Shown here piece by piece: positions 9,620 to 17,975 of a stretch of DNA of 57,968 nucleotides (the first letter of the stretch is position 1; each line of letters begins with the position of its first letter). Made by a program: the position numbers and the translations under genes. This stretch comes from Prevotella sp. S7-1-8 (GTDB taxonomy: Bacteria > Bacteroidota > Bacteroidia > Bacteroidales > Bacteroidaceae). The DNA is taken from the NCBI RefSeq assembly GCF_000758925.1, contig NZ_JRNC01000045.1, positions 1 through 57,968 on the forward strand, given 5' to 3'. A model generated the notes under the pieces. The model worked only from the letters and a program-made list of their open reading frames with translations. It was not told the DNA's origin and did not search any database.

Positions 9620-10663
9620 CTATATATTGGGCAAACGTCTCTCTATGGCCTTTTGCACAAGTTTCGCGAGGGTTGCGCCACGTCTGGTTCGCCTTGCTAT
9701 CTCTGTTCGCACGTCGTTTATTTCGTTGAAAAGCTCCGCCGCCGCGGTTTGTATGGCGTTAGGTTTGCGCAGGCTCTTGTCGCCATCGGGATTTACGATG
9801 ATGTGTATACCCTTGGCCTCCACGTGTATATCAATATTAGTTCCAGCCTCGACCGGTTCCCCGTCATAGTGTATGACGCCGGGTTTCGATCGGTTTATAT
9901 GCAATTTTTTGGTTTGGAAAGTCTTTATTTTAGAACTAATGTCAAGAGTCTTGCTAAACATGTCTATGGCTATTTGTGGCGCCTCGAGCATGTCAAATGG
10001 CTCCATGATGATCACGTCCATCAGTCCATCGCTCATTGATGCTTGTGGGGCTATATAGGCGTTGTTGCCGTATTGCGACGCGTTGGCGCACGAGATGAGG
10101 AAAGCCTTGTGGAGTGAGACGCCGTCATCATTGCTTATCTCATAGGTCTCAGGGCGATATTTCAAACCGCTCTCAAGCACTTTTTGTATATAGGTTATTG
10201 GCCCACGCTTGCCCGTCTCGGCGAATTTCATGCTCACAAAAGCGTCAAATCCCATTCCGCACGTGCAAAAGAAAGGATGCTCATTGATAACGCCATAGTC
10301 AAGTTCTCGTACCAAATGACGGTTTATTATCTCTATGCTTTGCTTTATTTTCAAGGGTATTAGCAAGTGCCGGGCCAATCCGTTACCCGACCCACAGGGC
10401 ACGATACCCAATGCGGTTTGTGTGTGCGCCAACGCGCTTGCCACCTCATTCACGGTGCCATCTCCGCCGACAGCCACCACGATGTTTATGCCGCGCGAAG
10501 CCGCCTCTTGGGCTAAAGACTTGGCATGGCCTGCATGTTCAGTGAATATAATGTCAATATCAAACTGGTCTTTGTCAATGTATCTCATTATCTCTGCCGG
10601 CAAATCCTCTTTGCCGGCGGTTCCAGAGATTGGGTTGATAATAAATAGTATTGAGAGTTTCAT
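9620..10663 (-). CDS. Diacylglycerol-kinase-family lipid kinase (YegS/BmrU type)
   Basis: ATP-dependent kinase that phosphorylates a lipid hydroxyl group. The family nucleotide-binding motifs are clear: GGDGTVNEVAS (66-76) and GSGNGLARHL (91-100), followed by the beta-sandwich C-terminal domain; 347 residues is a little long, the excess being a charged C-terminal tail of about 50 residues. The YegS/BmrU and sphingosine-kinase families share this fold, so the acceptor could be diacylglycerol or a sphingoid lipid. The gene is divergent from serine palmitoyltransferase, and each has its own promoter in the shared 174-base gap. That neighbourhood makes a sphingoid substrate worth considering, but it is only inference. 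Confidence 0.88.
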   Translation of the reverse strand: MKLSILFIINPISGTAGKEDLPAEIMRYIDKDQFDIDIIFTEHAGHAKSLAQEAASRGINIVVAVGGDGTVNEVASALAHTQTALGIVPCGSGNGLARHLLIPLKIKQSIEIINRHLVRELDYGVINEHPFFCTCGMGFDAFVSMKFAETGKRGPITYIQKVLESGLKYRPETYEISNDDGVSLHKAFLISCANASQYGNNAYIAPQASMSDGLMDVIIMEPFDMLEAPQIAIDMFSKTLDISSKIKTFQTKKLHINRSKPGVIHYDGEPVEAGTNIDIHVEAKGIHIIVNPDGDKSLRKPNAIQTAAAELFNEINDVRTEIARRTRRGATLAKLVQKAIERRLPNI

Positions 10664-10682
10664 TTTTCAAATTGTTGACCTC

Positions 10683-10691
10683 GCAAAATTA
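10683..10691 (-). promoter_or_regulatory. Promoter -7 element of the lipid kinase gene
   Basis: TAATTTTGC on the minus strand fits TAnnTTTGC. It lies 20 bases before the start codon, so the leader would be very short. No TTTG is seen at the expected -33 position. Confidence 0.55.
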
Positions 10692-10785
10692 ATGATTTTA
10701 TCACGATTAATTGGGCGTTTCTTATTTCTTTTTTTTAAAATCCATGTTTTATCAGTTTTTTAAGTGCGGTATTGGTTCTTTTTTG

Positions 10786-10794
10786 TATCTTTGC
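10786..10794 (+). promoter_or_regulatory. Promoter -7 element of serine palmitoyltransferase
   Basis: TATCTTTGC fits the Bacteroidetes -7 consensus exactly and lies 44 bases before the start codon at 10838. A longer open frame beginning at 10772 runs through this element and is therefore not the real start. Confidence 0.65.
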
Positions 10795-10837
10795 AGCCTA
10801 TTCGAAATTGTTAGATATATCTACACCTATTTATATA

Positions 10838-12022
10838 ATGGGACAATTACAGGAAAAGTTTAAAAGTTATCGCTTGCCTCAACAGTATATGGAGGCTGGG
10901 GTTTATCCTTATTTTAGAGAGATTACAAGCAAGCAGGGGCCCGAGGTGACAATGGGTGGCCACAGAGTGCTCATGTTTGGCAGCAACGCTTACACTGGCC
11001 TGACAGCCGACGACCGCGTGATCGCCGCGAGCAAGAGAGCTTTGGACAAATATGGGTCGGGCTGCGCTGGTAGCCGTTTCCTCAATGGCACTCTCGACAT
11101 ACATGTGCAATTGGAAAAAGAATTGGCTGCGTTTGAGCATAAGGACGATGCGCTGTGCTTCTCCACGGGCTTTACGGTCAACTCTGGCGTTATCCCATCT
11201 TTGGTTGGTCGTGGCGATTACATTATATGTGACGATCGCGACCATGCCTCCATCGTTGATGGACGACGCTTAAGTTTTGCAACCCAACTGCGCTACAAGC
11301 ATAATGATATGGAGGATTTGGAGCGAGTGCTGCAAAAACTTCCCATCGAAGCCGTCAAGCTCATTGTGGTAGATGGCGTTTTCTCCATGGAGGGGGATCT
11401 ATGCAAATTGCCCGAGATCATTGCGTTAAAACACAAATACAACTGCTCTGTTATGGTGGACGAGGCTCATGGGCTGGGTGTGTTTGGCGAGCAAGGGCGG
11501 GGCGTGTGCCACCATTTCGGCTTGCAAGACGAAGTGGATGTAATCATGGGCACTTTCTCAAAGAGTTTAGCTTCCATTGGCGGCTTTGTTACCTCAGATT
11601 TCGACACCATCAACTATTTACGGCACACAAGCCGCACATACATTTTCTCGGCCAGCGACACGCCGGCCGCCACGGCTGCCGCGATAGAGGCTTTGCACAT
11701 TATTCAGAACGAGCCGGAGCGCATTAGCCGCTTGTGGGATGTGACCAATTACGCGTTGAGACGTTTCCGCGAGGAGGGTTTCGAGATTGGCGAGACGGAA
11801 AGCCCGATTATTCCTCTGTACGTTCGCGACATTGACAAGACTTTCATGGTCACTCGGTTGGCTTTCGACAATGGAGTTTTCATCAACCCCGTGATACCAC
11901 CCGCGTGTGCTCCACAAGACACATTGGTGCGTTTCGCACTCATGGCAACACATACAAACGACCATGTGGAGCGAGGTGTACAGGTGCTCAAGAAGATATT
12001 TGTTCAAGAACACATTATCTGA
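10838..12022 (+). CDS. spt: Serine palmitoyltransferase
   Basis: PLP-dependent enzyme of the alpha-oxoamine synthase family. It condenses serine with a fatty acyl-CoA to give 3-ketosphinganine, the first step of sphingolipid synthesis, a hallmark of Bacteroidetes. The sequence (394 residues) shows the glycine-rich GSGCAGSRFLNGT (73-85), the DEAH motif (208-211) and the PLP Lys in GTFSKS (K242). The stretch from YGSGCAGSR to MATHT near the C-terminus looks the same as in the Bacteroides enzymes I remember. The start at 10838 (MGQLQEKF) is chosen because it lies downstream of the promoter element. Other alpha-oxoamine synthases (KBL, BioF) are less likely. A strong terminator follows. Confidence 0.93.
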   Translation: MGQLQEKFKSYRLPQQYMEAGVYPYFREITSKQGPEVTMGGHRVLMFGSNAYTGLTADDRVIAASKRALDKYGSGCAGSRFLNGTLDIHVQLEKELAAFEHKDDALCFSTGFTVNSGVIPSLVGRGDYIICDDRDHASIVDGRRLSFATQLRYKHNDMEDLERVLQKLPIEAVKLIVVDGVFSMEGDLCKLPEIIALKHKYNCSVMVDEAHGLGVFGEQGRGVCHHFGLQDEVDVIMGTFSKSLASIGGFVTSDFDTINYLRHTSRTYIFSASDTPAATAAAIEALHIIQNEPERISRLWDVTNYALRRFREEGFEIGETESPIIPLYVRDIDKTFMVTRLAFDNGVFINPVIPPACAPQDTLVRFALMATHTNDHVERGVQVLKKIFVQEHII

Positions 12023-12041
12023 CAAGCGCTCGATGCCATGG

Positions 12042-12090
12042 CGAGAGCGAATGCGGAAATCGTCTTTCCGCATTCGTTCTCGTTTTTTTT
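12042..12090 (+). terminator. Rho-independent terminator of spt
   Basis: An 18-base-pair stem (12042-12059 with 12065-12082) with one G-T pair and a five-base loop is followed by eight T. It begins 20 bases after the spt stop codon. Confidence 0.93.
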
Positions 12091-12746
12091 GCTATACGAC
12101 ACCCATATTTGCCAATGCGTATCCACGCTACGAAGGCATAACGCCCATGCCTTCTCCATAGCCTCGCGAGGGTGTGAACTCGTCTATGTGCGTCTTGCAT
12201 GCAGGACTCTAAACACATAAGAATAGGGTAGGGTTTAGCCCTGCGCTCCGTCTCCAACTTCCCCGGTGGGCGTTTTCTGTTGCCCGGGTTTTTCCTCCAA
12301 TTCACAAAGCGTGGCTATCGCTGTGTCGACACAGGCGGCATTTCTTTCGTCAGCGGCCAAAAAGCTCGAGCTTGCGTTGCGCGTGTGCCATACATCCCAA
12401 CAAGTCCCATGCCATCTGTTTGTGGCGGACGATAAGGCCACGGCGTTCCCATTGCGCCAACTTAATTCGGTCATGGGGGCGATTGGGCAAGCGTAGGCAA
12501 CACCATCGGAAGGGTTTAAGTCATCGCGGCGTACCAATTGGGGCAGACGAAAAACGCCCTGGCGCGTATTCACAGGAGCGCAAGAAACCCGGAAAACATT
12601 TGTTTCGTAGAGCGCAAACATAAAGTTTTTCGGGCAAAGGAAGTAAAGCGGCTATACCACGCAAAGGCGTCTAATCTGGGATGCTTGCGTTGTTCTGGTC
12701 CGAATCGTTTGGCATAAGTATGCCACGCGCCTGTGCCTATATCGTT
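12091..12746. other. Gene-free stretch between two terminators
   Basis: About 650 bases between the spt and galK terminators. A 128-codon minus-strand frame (12235-12621) exists, but I do not recognise its product and it has no promoter or conserved motif. A weaker stem with GGGC/GCCC arms followed by five T lies at about 12261-12293. I find no tRNA or other RNA gene. Confidence 0.5.
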
Positions 12747-12782
12747 AAAAACCGTATATTCGCCATTGGAATATACGGTTTT
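12747..12782 (-). terminator. Rho-independent terminator of galK
   Basis: A perfect 14-base-pair stem (AAAACCGTATATTC at 12748-12761 with its complement at 12769-12782) with a seven-base loop. On the minus strand it runs into five T. It lies about 45 bases after the galK stop codon. The symmetric ends could let it work in both directions. Confidence 0.88.
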
Positions 12783-12827
12783 ATGCCGTTAAGCGGGCAT
12801 GCCCACTGTACTTTTAAGATTCTATTT

Positions 12828-13988
12828 TTAGCAAATTTTGCGCGAGCCATCGCCTATGACCACATTGATCACTTCAGGCTCATGGCCATATTTGGCGCAA
12901 AACTTTTGTTTGGCATCGGCTATAAACTTGTCGTAGATAGCGTCTTTTACCAAGTTTATGGTACAGCCTCCAAAGCCGCCGCCCATGATACGACTACCTG
13001 TCACGCCGTTTTCTTTTGCCAGGCTGTTAAGATAGTCAAGTTCCTCGCAGCTCACCTCATACTCCTTGCTTAAACCCTGATGGGTCTCGTACATTTTCTT
13101 GCCCACAGTCTCGTAGTCTCCTTTGACCAAGGCGTCACAAACGGCAAGCACGCGATCTTTCTCGCCAAGCACGAAGTGAGCGCGCGTGTAGTCTTCTTCG
13201 CTCACCTTGCCCTTTATCGCTTCCAAGTCATCCCACGACGCGTCGCGCAGTGTCTCAAATTTGCGCTCGGAAAAATGCTCGTTCAACGCTTTGACCACAT
13301 TCTCGCAAGACAAGCGCCTGTCATTGTAGGGCGAACCAACTAACTCATGCTTTACCTTGGAGTTTAGCAATACCAATTTGTACCCTTGAGGGGCAAAGGG
13401 GAAATATTCAAACTCCCTGCTGCGACAATCCAAGCGCATGAGCTTGCCTTTTTGGCCAAAAACGGAAGCAAATTGATCCATGATGCCGCAATTCACGCCA
13501 ACATACTTGTGTTCTGTGGCCTGCCCGGCAAGCACCATGTCCCATTTGGAAACTTTACCGTCACCAAAGAGGTCGTTGATCGCAAAGGCGAAACAGCTTT
13601 CCAATGCGGCGCTCGAGGACATGCCAGCGCCCAATGGTACGTCACCCGCGAAAGCTGCGTTAAATGGCTTGACATCCACGCCAAGGGCTTTCATCTCGCG
13701 CACTATACCATAAATATAGCGTGCCCACGTGGCGGAAGGACCTTTGGGATCGTCTATCTCGAAGTGAACCATGTCTTTCATGTCGATAGAGTAGATGTTG
13801 CAAGTTTTCTGTCCATTGGGTCTCACTTCTGCCATAATGCCTTGCTCCACGGCTCCGGGAAACACAAAACCACCATTGTAATCGGTATGCTCGCCAATGA
13901 GATTGATGCGTCCGGGAGACGCGTATATGTTACCAGTCTTGCCATCAAAATGCTTGATAAAGCGGCTTCTTACATGTTCTATGTTCAT
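12828..13988 (-). CDS. galK: Galactokinase
   Basis: Phosphorylates alpha-D-galactose to galactose-1-phosphate with ATP, the entry step of the Leloir pathway. The GHMP-kinase layout is complete: the galactokinase signature GRINLIGEHTDYNGG (26-40), the ATP loop VPLGAGMSSSAALE, and the C-terminal motif GSRIMGGGFGGCTINLV. Length 386 is normal. It is the last gene of a three-gene operon transcribed galM-gluP-galK, 35 bases after the transporter, and ends in a good terminator. Neither galT nor galE is present in the window, so the uridylyl-transfer step must be encoded elsewhere. Confidence 0.97.
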   Translation of the reverse strand: MNIEHVRSRFIKHFDGKTGNIYASPGRINLIGEHTDYNGGFVFPGAVEQGIMAEVRPNGQKTCNIYSIDMKDMVHFEIDDPKGPSATWARYIYGIVREMKALGVDVKPFNAAFAGDVPLGAGMSSSAALESCFAFAINDLFGDGKVSKWDMVLAGQATEHKYVGVNCGIMDQFASVFGQKGKLMRLDCRSREFEYFPFAPQGYKLVLLNSKVKHELVGSPYNDRRLSCENVVKALNEHFSERKFETLRDASWDDLEAIKGKVSEEDYTRAHFVLGEKDRVLAVCDALVKGDYETVGKKMYETHQGLSKEYEVSCEELDYLNSLAKENGVTGSRIMGGGFGGCTINLVKDAIYDKFIADAKQKFCAKYGHEPEVINVVIGDGSRKIC

Positions 13989-14023
13989 GGTTGTAATATT
14001 TTAAAGGGTTAATAAGTTATTAT

Positions 14024-15301
14024 TCATTTTTTTGACAGGCCTATTCTCGAGCCCCAGTTGCAGAACCAAATGATGTACGCGTAGAAAACAAACAGGCAGC
14101 AGGTGGCGGCCATGACGCCGGTTGCGTCGACAATGACACCCATGAGCGGCATTAGCAGGGCCGCCCCGATCACGCCAGTATTAATCACGCCGGTGGCCGT
14201 CTTCGTGTGGGGCCCAAGTTCTTGTAAACCCAAATTGAAGATCAGGGGCCACATCACCGAGTGGAACAAGCCGGCGACAAGCATGGCCCAAATGCCTGTC
14301 ATGCCTGGCAGGACCATTGACAAGCCAATGCAGGCAGCTCCAAGAACGAGGCACGTGGACAGCAATTTGCGAGCCTCAAATTTCGCCAATATAGCCGCGC
14401 CAACAAATCGGCCCACCATCATGCCTCCCCAATAGAAAGCAAGGAATGTCGTGGCTACCGTGGCATAAGTGTCCGCGTAAGCGGGCATGGCCCTAAACTT
14501 ATAAGGAAGCATGGATGGGACGCCAATCTCCACGCCCATGTACATGAAGATGGCAAGTGCGCCGAGCCATACATGGGGATATTTAAACACGCTGCTTTTA
14601 TATTGCAGACGCTCTCCTGACGCTTCAGCCTGTTTGGCCTCGTCTATCTTAGGCAGTTTCAAGAAGATCAGTATTCCACAGATGATGAGCGTAAAGATGC
14701 CAAGCCCAAGAAATGGACCGGGAACAGCTGTTGGCGCCGGAGCTTGCCCTTTGATAATGACGTATGTGACAAAAAGGGGCGCCAATGTGGTGGCGACGGA
14801 GTTGAGAGCTTGGCTCAACGTCATGCGAAAAGCGCCTTTCTCGGGGCTTCCCAACACCATGACATATGGGTTGGCCACATTTTGCAACATCACTACGCCA
14901 CATGCCACTACGCACATGCTGCCTAAAAAGACGGCATAAACTGTCGCCGAGTCTGCCGTGGCGGCGTCAACGCCAATGGCCGACCTAATGCCCGCGGAGT
15001 TGGTGATGAACCCCAATCCCGCAACGGCCAGGCCAAGGATAAGCGTTCCCTTATAACCTATTTTGTTCATAAGCATGGCAAAAGGTATGCTCAGCAGGTA
15101 CGCGCCATAAAACGCGGTATTGACATATTGTCCTTGTTGAGCCGAAAGGTCAAAGGCCTTAGAGCAAAAAGCTATCATAGAATTGTTCATGGTGGTGATA
15201 AACCCTATCAAGAAGCACACTATGAACACAACGACAAGCGCGAATGTATAGTTGGTTTTAGGATTGGTTGAGTGGTTTTCCATGTGATTTAATACGTGCA
15301 T
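14024..15301 (-). CDS. gluP: Glucose/galactose transporter of the FHS family (MFS)
   Basis: Twelve-segment major facilitator permease, probably a proton- or sodium-coupled importer of galactose and/or glucose. The N-terminal segment with the stretch FLIGFITTMNNSMIAF, the loop MNKIGYKG and the overall length (425) fit the fucose-galactose-glucose (FHS) branch. Its position between galM and galK in a galactose operon supports sugar import rather than another MFS function. The open frame begins at 15301; a second Met six codons later (MENHSTNP, 15283) is at least as plausible a start. A long stem-loop separates it from galM. Confidence 0.88.
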   Translation of the reverse strand: MHVLNHMENHSTNPKTNYTFALVVVFIVCFLIGFITTMNNSMIAFCSKAFDLSAQQGQYVNTAFYGAYLLSIPFAMLMNKIGYKGTLILGLAVAGLGFITNSAGIRSAIGVDAATADSATVYAVFLGSMCVVACGVVMLQNVANPYVMVLGSPEKGAFRMTLSQALNSVATTLAPLFVTYVIIKGQAPAPTAVPGPFLGLGIFTLIICGILIFLKLPKIDEAKQAEASGERLQYKSSVFKYPHVWLGALAIFMYMGVEIGVPSMLPYKFRAMPAYADTYATVATTFLAFYWGGMMVGRFVGAAILAKFEARKLLSTCLVLGAACIGLSMVLPGMTGIWAMLVAGLFHSVMWPLIFNLGLQELGPHTKTATGVINTGVIGAALLMPLMGVIVDATGVMAATCCLFVFYAYIIWFCNWGSRIGLSKK

Positions 15302-15323
15302 TATATCTTATAGAAAATAAAGG

Positions 15324-15378
15324 AAAGGACGAACAGCCTGCAACCGTGCTTTGTTGGCATGAGGCTTGTTCATCCTTT
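15324..15378 (-). terminator. Stem-loop between galM and gluP
   Basis: Arms 15324-15339 and 15362-15378 pair over about 15 bases with one bulge and one wobble; a CAAC/GTTG pair can extend it inward. On the minus strand the hairpin is followed by a T-rich stretch but no clean T run. It could be a leaky terminator or an mRNA-stability element that lowers gluP-galK expression relative to galM. Confidence 0.55.
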
Positions 15379-15389
15379 CGGTTATTGTT

Positions 15390-16478
15390 TTATTTTACGC
15401 CAAACTTGTAAATGGTCTTCTGCTTGTACTGCTCACCCTCCTTCAGCACCACGGACGGGAAGTAAGGACGATTGGGAGAGTCGGGGAAGTGCTGGCATTC
15501 GAAACAGATGGCCGACCGCTTCGGGAACGTGGCTCCATGCTGCCCTTTGTACCCATCGGCCCAGTTGTCCGTGTAGAGCTGCATACCGGGCTCTGTAGTG
15601 TATACCTCCATTGTCCTGCCACTCTGTGGCTCGATGACGCGCGCGGCAAAACTAAGTCCCCCTTCTTCTTTCTTGTTCAAAACAAAGCAGTGGTCATAAC
15701 CTGCCCCACGCTTGATTTGCAGGTTATCGGCGTCAATGTCTTTGCCCACTTCTTTGGGAGTCCTGAAATCGAACGGCGTTCCTTCCACGCATCGAATCTC
15801 GCCCGTTGGAATGCAAGTTTCGTCAATGGGAAGATAAAAATCAGCGTTGATCTCGCAGATGAGGTTGTCCACTGTGGGCGTGGGGTTGGCAATTCCTGCC
15901 AAAGAAAAGAATCCGTGATGCGTGAGGTTGACAATGGTCTTCTTGTTGGTGCAAGCCAAATATTCTATTTGAAGCTCGTTGTCGTCTGTCCAAGTGTAAA
16001 CCACCGTCGTTTTCAACTCGCCCGTAAAACCCTCTTCGCCGTAAGCGGCCACATAATGGAGCACTAACGTTTGGTCGTTCATCATTTCCGGTTTCCACAC
16101 TCGAGCGTTGAAGCCTTTGGCGCCACCGTGCAAGGCGTTAGGGCCGTTATTTATCGGCAGGGAATACTCTTTGCCATGCAAGGTGAACCTGCCTTTGGCA
16201 ATACGGTTGCCATATCGGCCAATCAGCGTGGACAGATAAGGCTCTGGGGAGTTGATGACATCTTGGATATTGTCATGTCCTTGGATGACGTTGGCCAACT
16301 TGCCGTCTTTGTCTGGAACCATGATGGCTACAACAGCGCCTCCATAATTTGTGACAGCCACTTCGTTGCCCGCTTTGTTTTTTAGTATAAAGAGGTCAGT
16401 CTTTTTTCCATTTACCGTGGTCTGGAAGTCCTCTCTTCTCAGACCGCAAATGTTTTCGGTCTCTGTTGTATTCGTCAT
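15390..16478 (-). CDS. galM: Galactose mutarotase (aldose 1-epimerase)
   Basis: Interconverts beta- and alpha-galactose so that galactokinase receives the alpha anomer. The family shows in NYGGAVVAIMVPD near the N-terminus, NRIAKGRFTLHGK, the catalytic His within LTHHGFFSLAG, and the C-terminal ECQHFPDSPN block that carries the catalytic Glu of the family's Asn-x-Pro region. Length 362 fits the full-size GalM. It is the first gene of galM-gluP-galK and has a convincing Bacteroidetes promoter just upstream. No signal peptide is visible, so it acts in the cytoplasm. Confidence 0.95.
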   Translation of the reverse strand: MTNTTETENICGLRREDFQTTVNGKKTDLFILKNKAGNEVAVTNYGGAVVAIMVPDKDGKLANVIQGHDNIQDVINSPEPYLSTLIGRYGNRIAKGRFTLHGKEYSLPINNGPNALHGGAKGFNARVWKPEMMNDQTLVLHYVAAYGEEGFTGELKTTVVYTWTDDNELQIEYLACTNKKTIVNLTHHGFFSLAGIANPTPTVDNLICEINADFYLPIDETCIPTGEIRCVEGTPFDFRTPKEVGKDIDADNLQIKRGAGYDHCFVLNKKEEGGLSFAARVIEPQSGRTMEVYTTEPGMQLYTDNWADGYKGQHGATFPKRSAICFECQHFPDSPNRPYFPSVVLKEGEQYKQKTIYKFGVK

Positions 16479-16511
16479 AGATATAAGTTTTTAGTTATAT
16501 AATACTTTAAT

Positions 16512-16544
16512 GCAAAGTAAATAAATTAAAATGACAAATACAAA
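16512..16544 (-). promoter_or_regulatory. Promoter of the galactose operon
   Basis: On the minus strand TTTG (16544-16541) is followed after exactly 20 bases by TTACTTTGC (16520-16512), one mismatch from TAnnTTTGC. The galM start codon is about 33 bases further on. Spacing and both boxes agree with the Bacteroidetes consensus. Confidence 0.72.
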
Positions 16545-16575
16545 CTAATGGGTGAAAATTATGGAGTGATTAATG

Positions 16576-17886
16576 TTAAAAATCGTTTAAGCGAAGCAAA
16601 TCGGCGACAATGTAGTTGGAGCCACCTATAAATAAGAAATCATCGGCGTCGGCGTCGTGTTTGGCCTCATGGTAAGCCTTGCCCACGTTGTCAAATATTT
16701 GTCCTTTCAGCCCATGCTTTTTCCCCAGTTCGCCAATCTTCGTGGCGGCTATCGCGCGTTTGGTGGACGCCTGCGTCCAATAGTAAACCGCGTCTTTGGG
16801 CAGCATGGCCATCACGCCGTCGACATCTTTGTCGTCAACCATCCCGAACACCATATGCAGCGTTTTGTATTTTTGCGTTTTGATTTGCGGGGCCAAACAT
16901 TCCCAGCCTGCCACGTTGTGCCCAATGTCGCATATGGTTTTTGGATGATCCGCAAGCTGCTGCCATCGACCCATAAGATGCGTTAGATGAGATATATTAG
17001 CCAATCCGTTTATTACATTATTATCTGTTATGTTGAGCAAGACGCCTTTGTCGCCTATTTTTCCACGCAATACGTTGATAGCGCTAAGAACCGTGTTGGT
17101 GTTTTGGGTTTGGTATGCGCCGCTTAGCTCTCCGTGAAAGAAACCAAACGACTTGCTGTCATAGTCGCGCCCGCCAGCCACACACGGTTTCGAGGTTCTC
17201 ACCTCCGGCGCGTCTTCGGCAAAAAAGATTTCCGCGTCGTGCCTCTTGGCCACCGCCTCAAACACTGGGCGGGTTTCCGGCGTGGCCTCACCGACGACCA
17301 CAGGTGTGTTGTCTTTGATAATGCCAGCTTTCTCACCCGCTATCTTAGCCAATGTGTTGCCCAGAAATTGCGTGTGATCAAAGCTGATGTTGGTGATGAC
17401 AGATAGGATGGGAGAGATGATATTGGTACAATCGAGCCGTCCTCCAAGCCCAACCTCTATCACGGCTATATCAACTTTTTGCTGCTTGAAATAGAGCAAG
17501 GCCAAAGCTGTGGTAAGCTCAAAAAAAGACGGATGGAGGGGTTCGAAGAACGCCTTCTCGCTCTCTACGAACTTCATGACGTCTCGCTCGCTGACGCACA
17601 CGCCATCCACCCTGATACGCTCTCTAAAATCCACGAGGTGCGGAGACGTGTAAAGTCCCACCTTATAGCCGGCGTTTTGCAAAATGGCGGCTATGCTGTG
17701 CGAGCACGAACCTTTGCCGTTGGTTCCGGCGACGTGAATGGTCTTGTAGGATAAGTGAGGATGCCCGAAATGCTCATCGAGTGCCAAAGAATTGCCCAAT
17801 CCCTCCTTGTAGGCGCTGCCGCCCACGTGCTCGAACATGGGATAGCAATTGTACAGATAGTTTATGGTATCTTGATAATTCATCAT
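16576..17886 (-). CDS. folC: Folylpolyglutamate synthase / dihydrofolate synthase
   Basis: Mur-ligase-family enzyme that adds glutamate to dihydropteroate and extends the polyglutamate tail of folates. The ATP loop VAGTNGKGSCSH (52-63), the YTSPHL motif soon after, and the DVAVIEVGLGGRLDCTN-type region (here IAVIEVGLGGRLD) with its metal-binding residues are all present, as is the FDHTQFLG block. Length 436 is normal. It follows dnaJ by 89 bases on the same strand, but a stem-loop occupies that gap, so read-through may be partial. The tandem Met codons at the start make the exact first residue uncertain by one. Confidence 0.95.
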   Translation of the reverse strand: MMNYQDTINYLYNCYPMFEHVGGSAYKEGLGNSLALDEHFGHPHLSYKTIHVAGTNGKGSCSHSIAAILQNAGYKVGLYTSPHLVDFRERIRVDGVCVSERDVMKFVESEKAFFEPLHPSFFELTTALALLYFKQQKVDIAVIEVGLGGRLDCTNIISPILSVITNISFDHTQFLGNTLAKIAGEKAGIIKDNTPVVVGEATPETRPVFEAVAKRHDAEIFFAEDAPEVRTSKPCVAGGRDYDSKSFGFFHGELSGAYQTQNTNTVLSAINVLRGKIGDKGVLLNITDNNVINGLANISHLTHLMGRWQQLADHPKTICDIGHNVAGWECLAPQIKTQKYKTLHMVFGMVDDKDVDGVMAMLPKDAVYYWTQASTKRAIAATKIGELGKKHGLKGQIFDNVGKAYHEAKHDADADDFLFIGGSNYIVADLLRLNDF

Positions 17887-17930
17887 CTTTCTGTCATGGT
17901 CATGCCATGGGACAATGATATATAAACAGA

Positions 17931-17963
17931 GACGACGTAAAACGGTTGCGTTTTTACGTCGTC
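17931..17963 (-). terminator. Stem-loop after dnaJ
   Basis: Perfect 12-base-pair stem, GACGACGTAAAA (17931-17942) with its complement at 17952-17963. It sits just after the dnaJ stop codon and before folC. On the minus strand it is followed by TCTGTTTATAT, a weak T tract, so it is probably an imperfect terminator or a 3' end protector. Confidence 0.6.
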
Positions 17964-17975
17964 GCCTTGTAATAT

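Noticed and set aside
12235..12621. 128-codon minus-strand frame
   Set aside because: No recognisable family or start signals; kept only as a weak finding.
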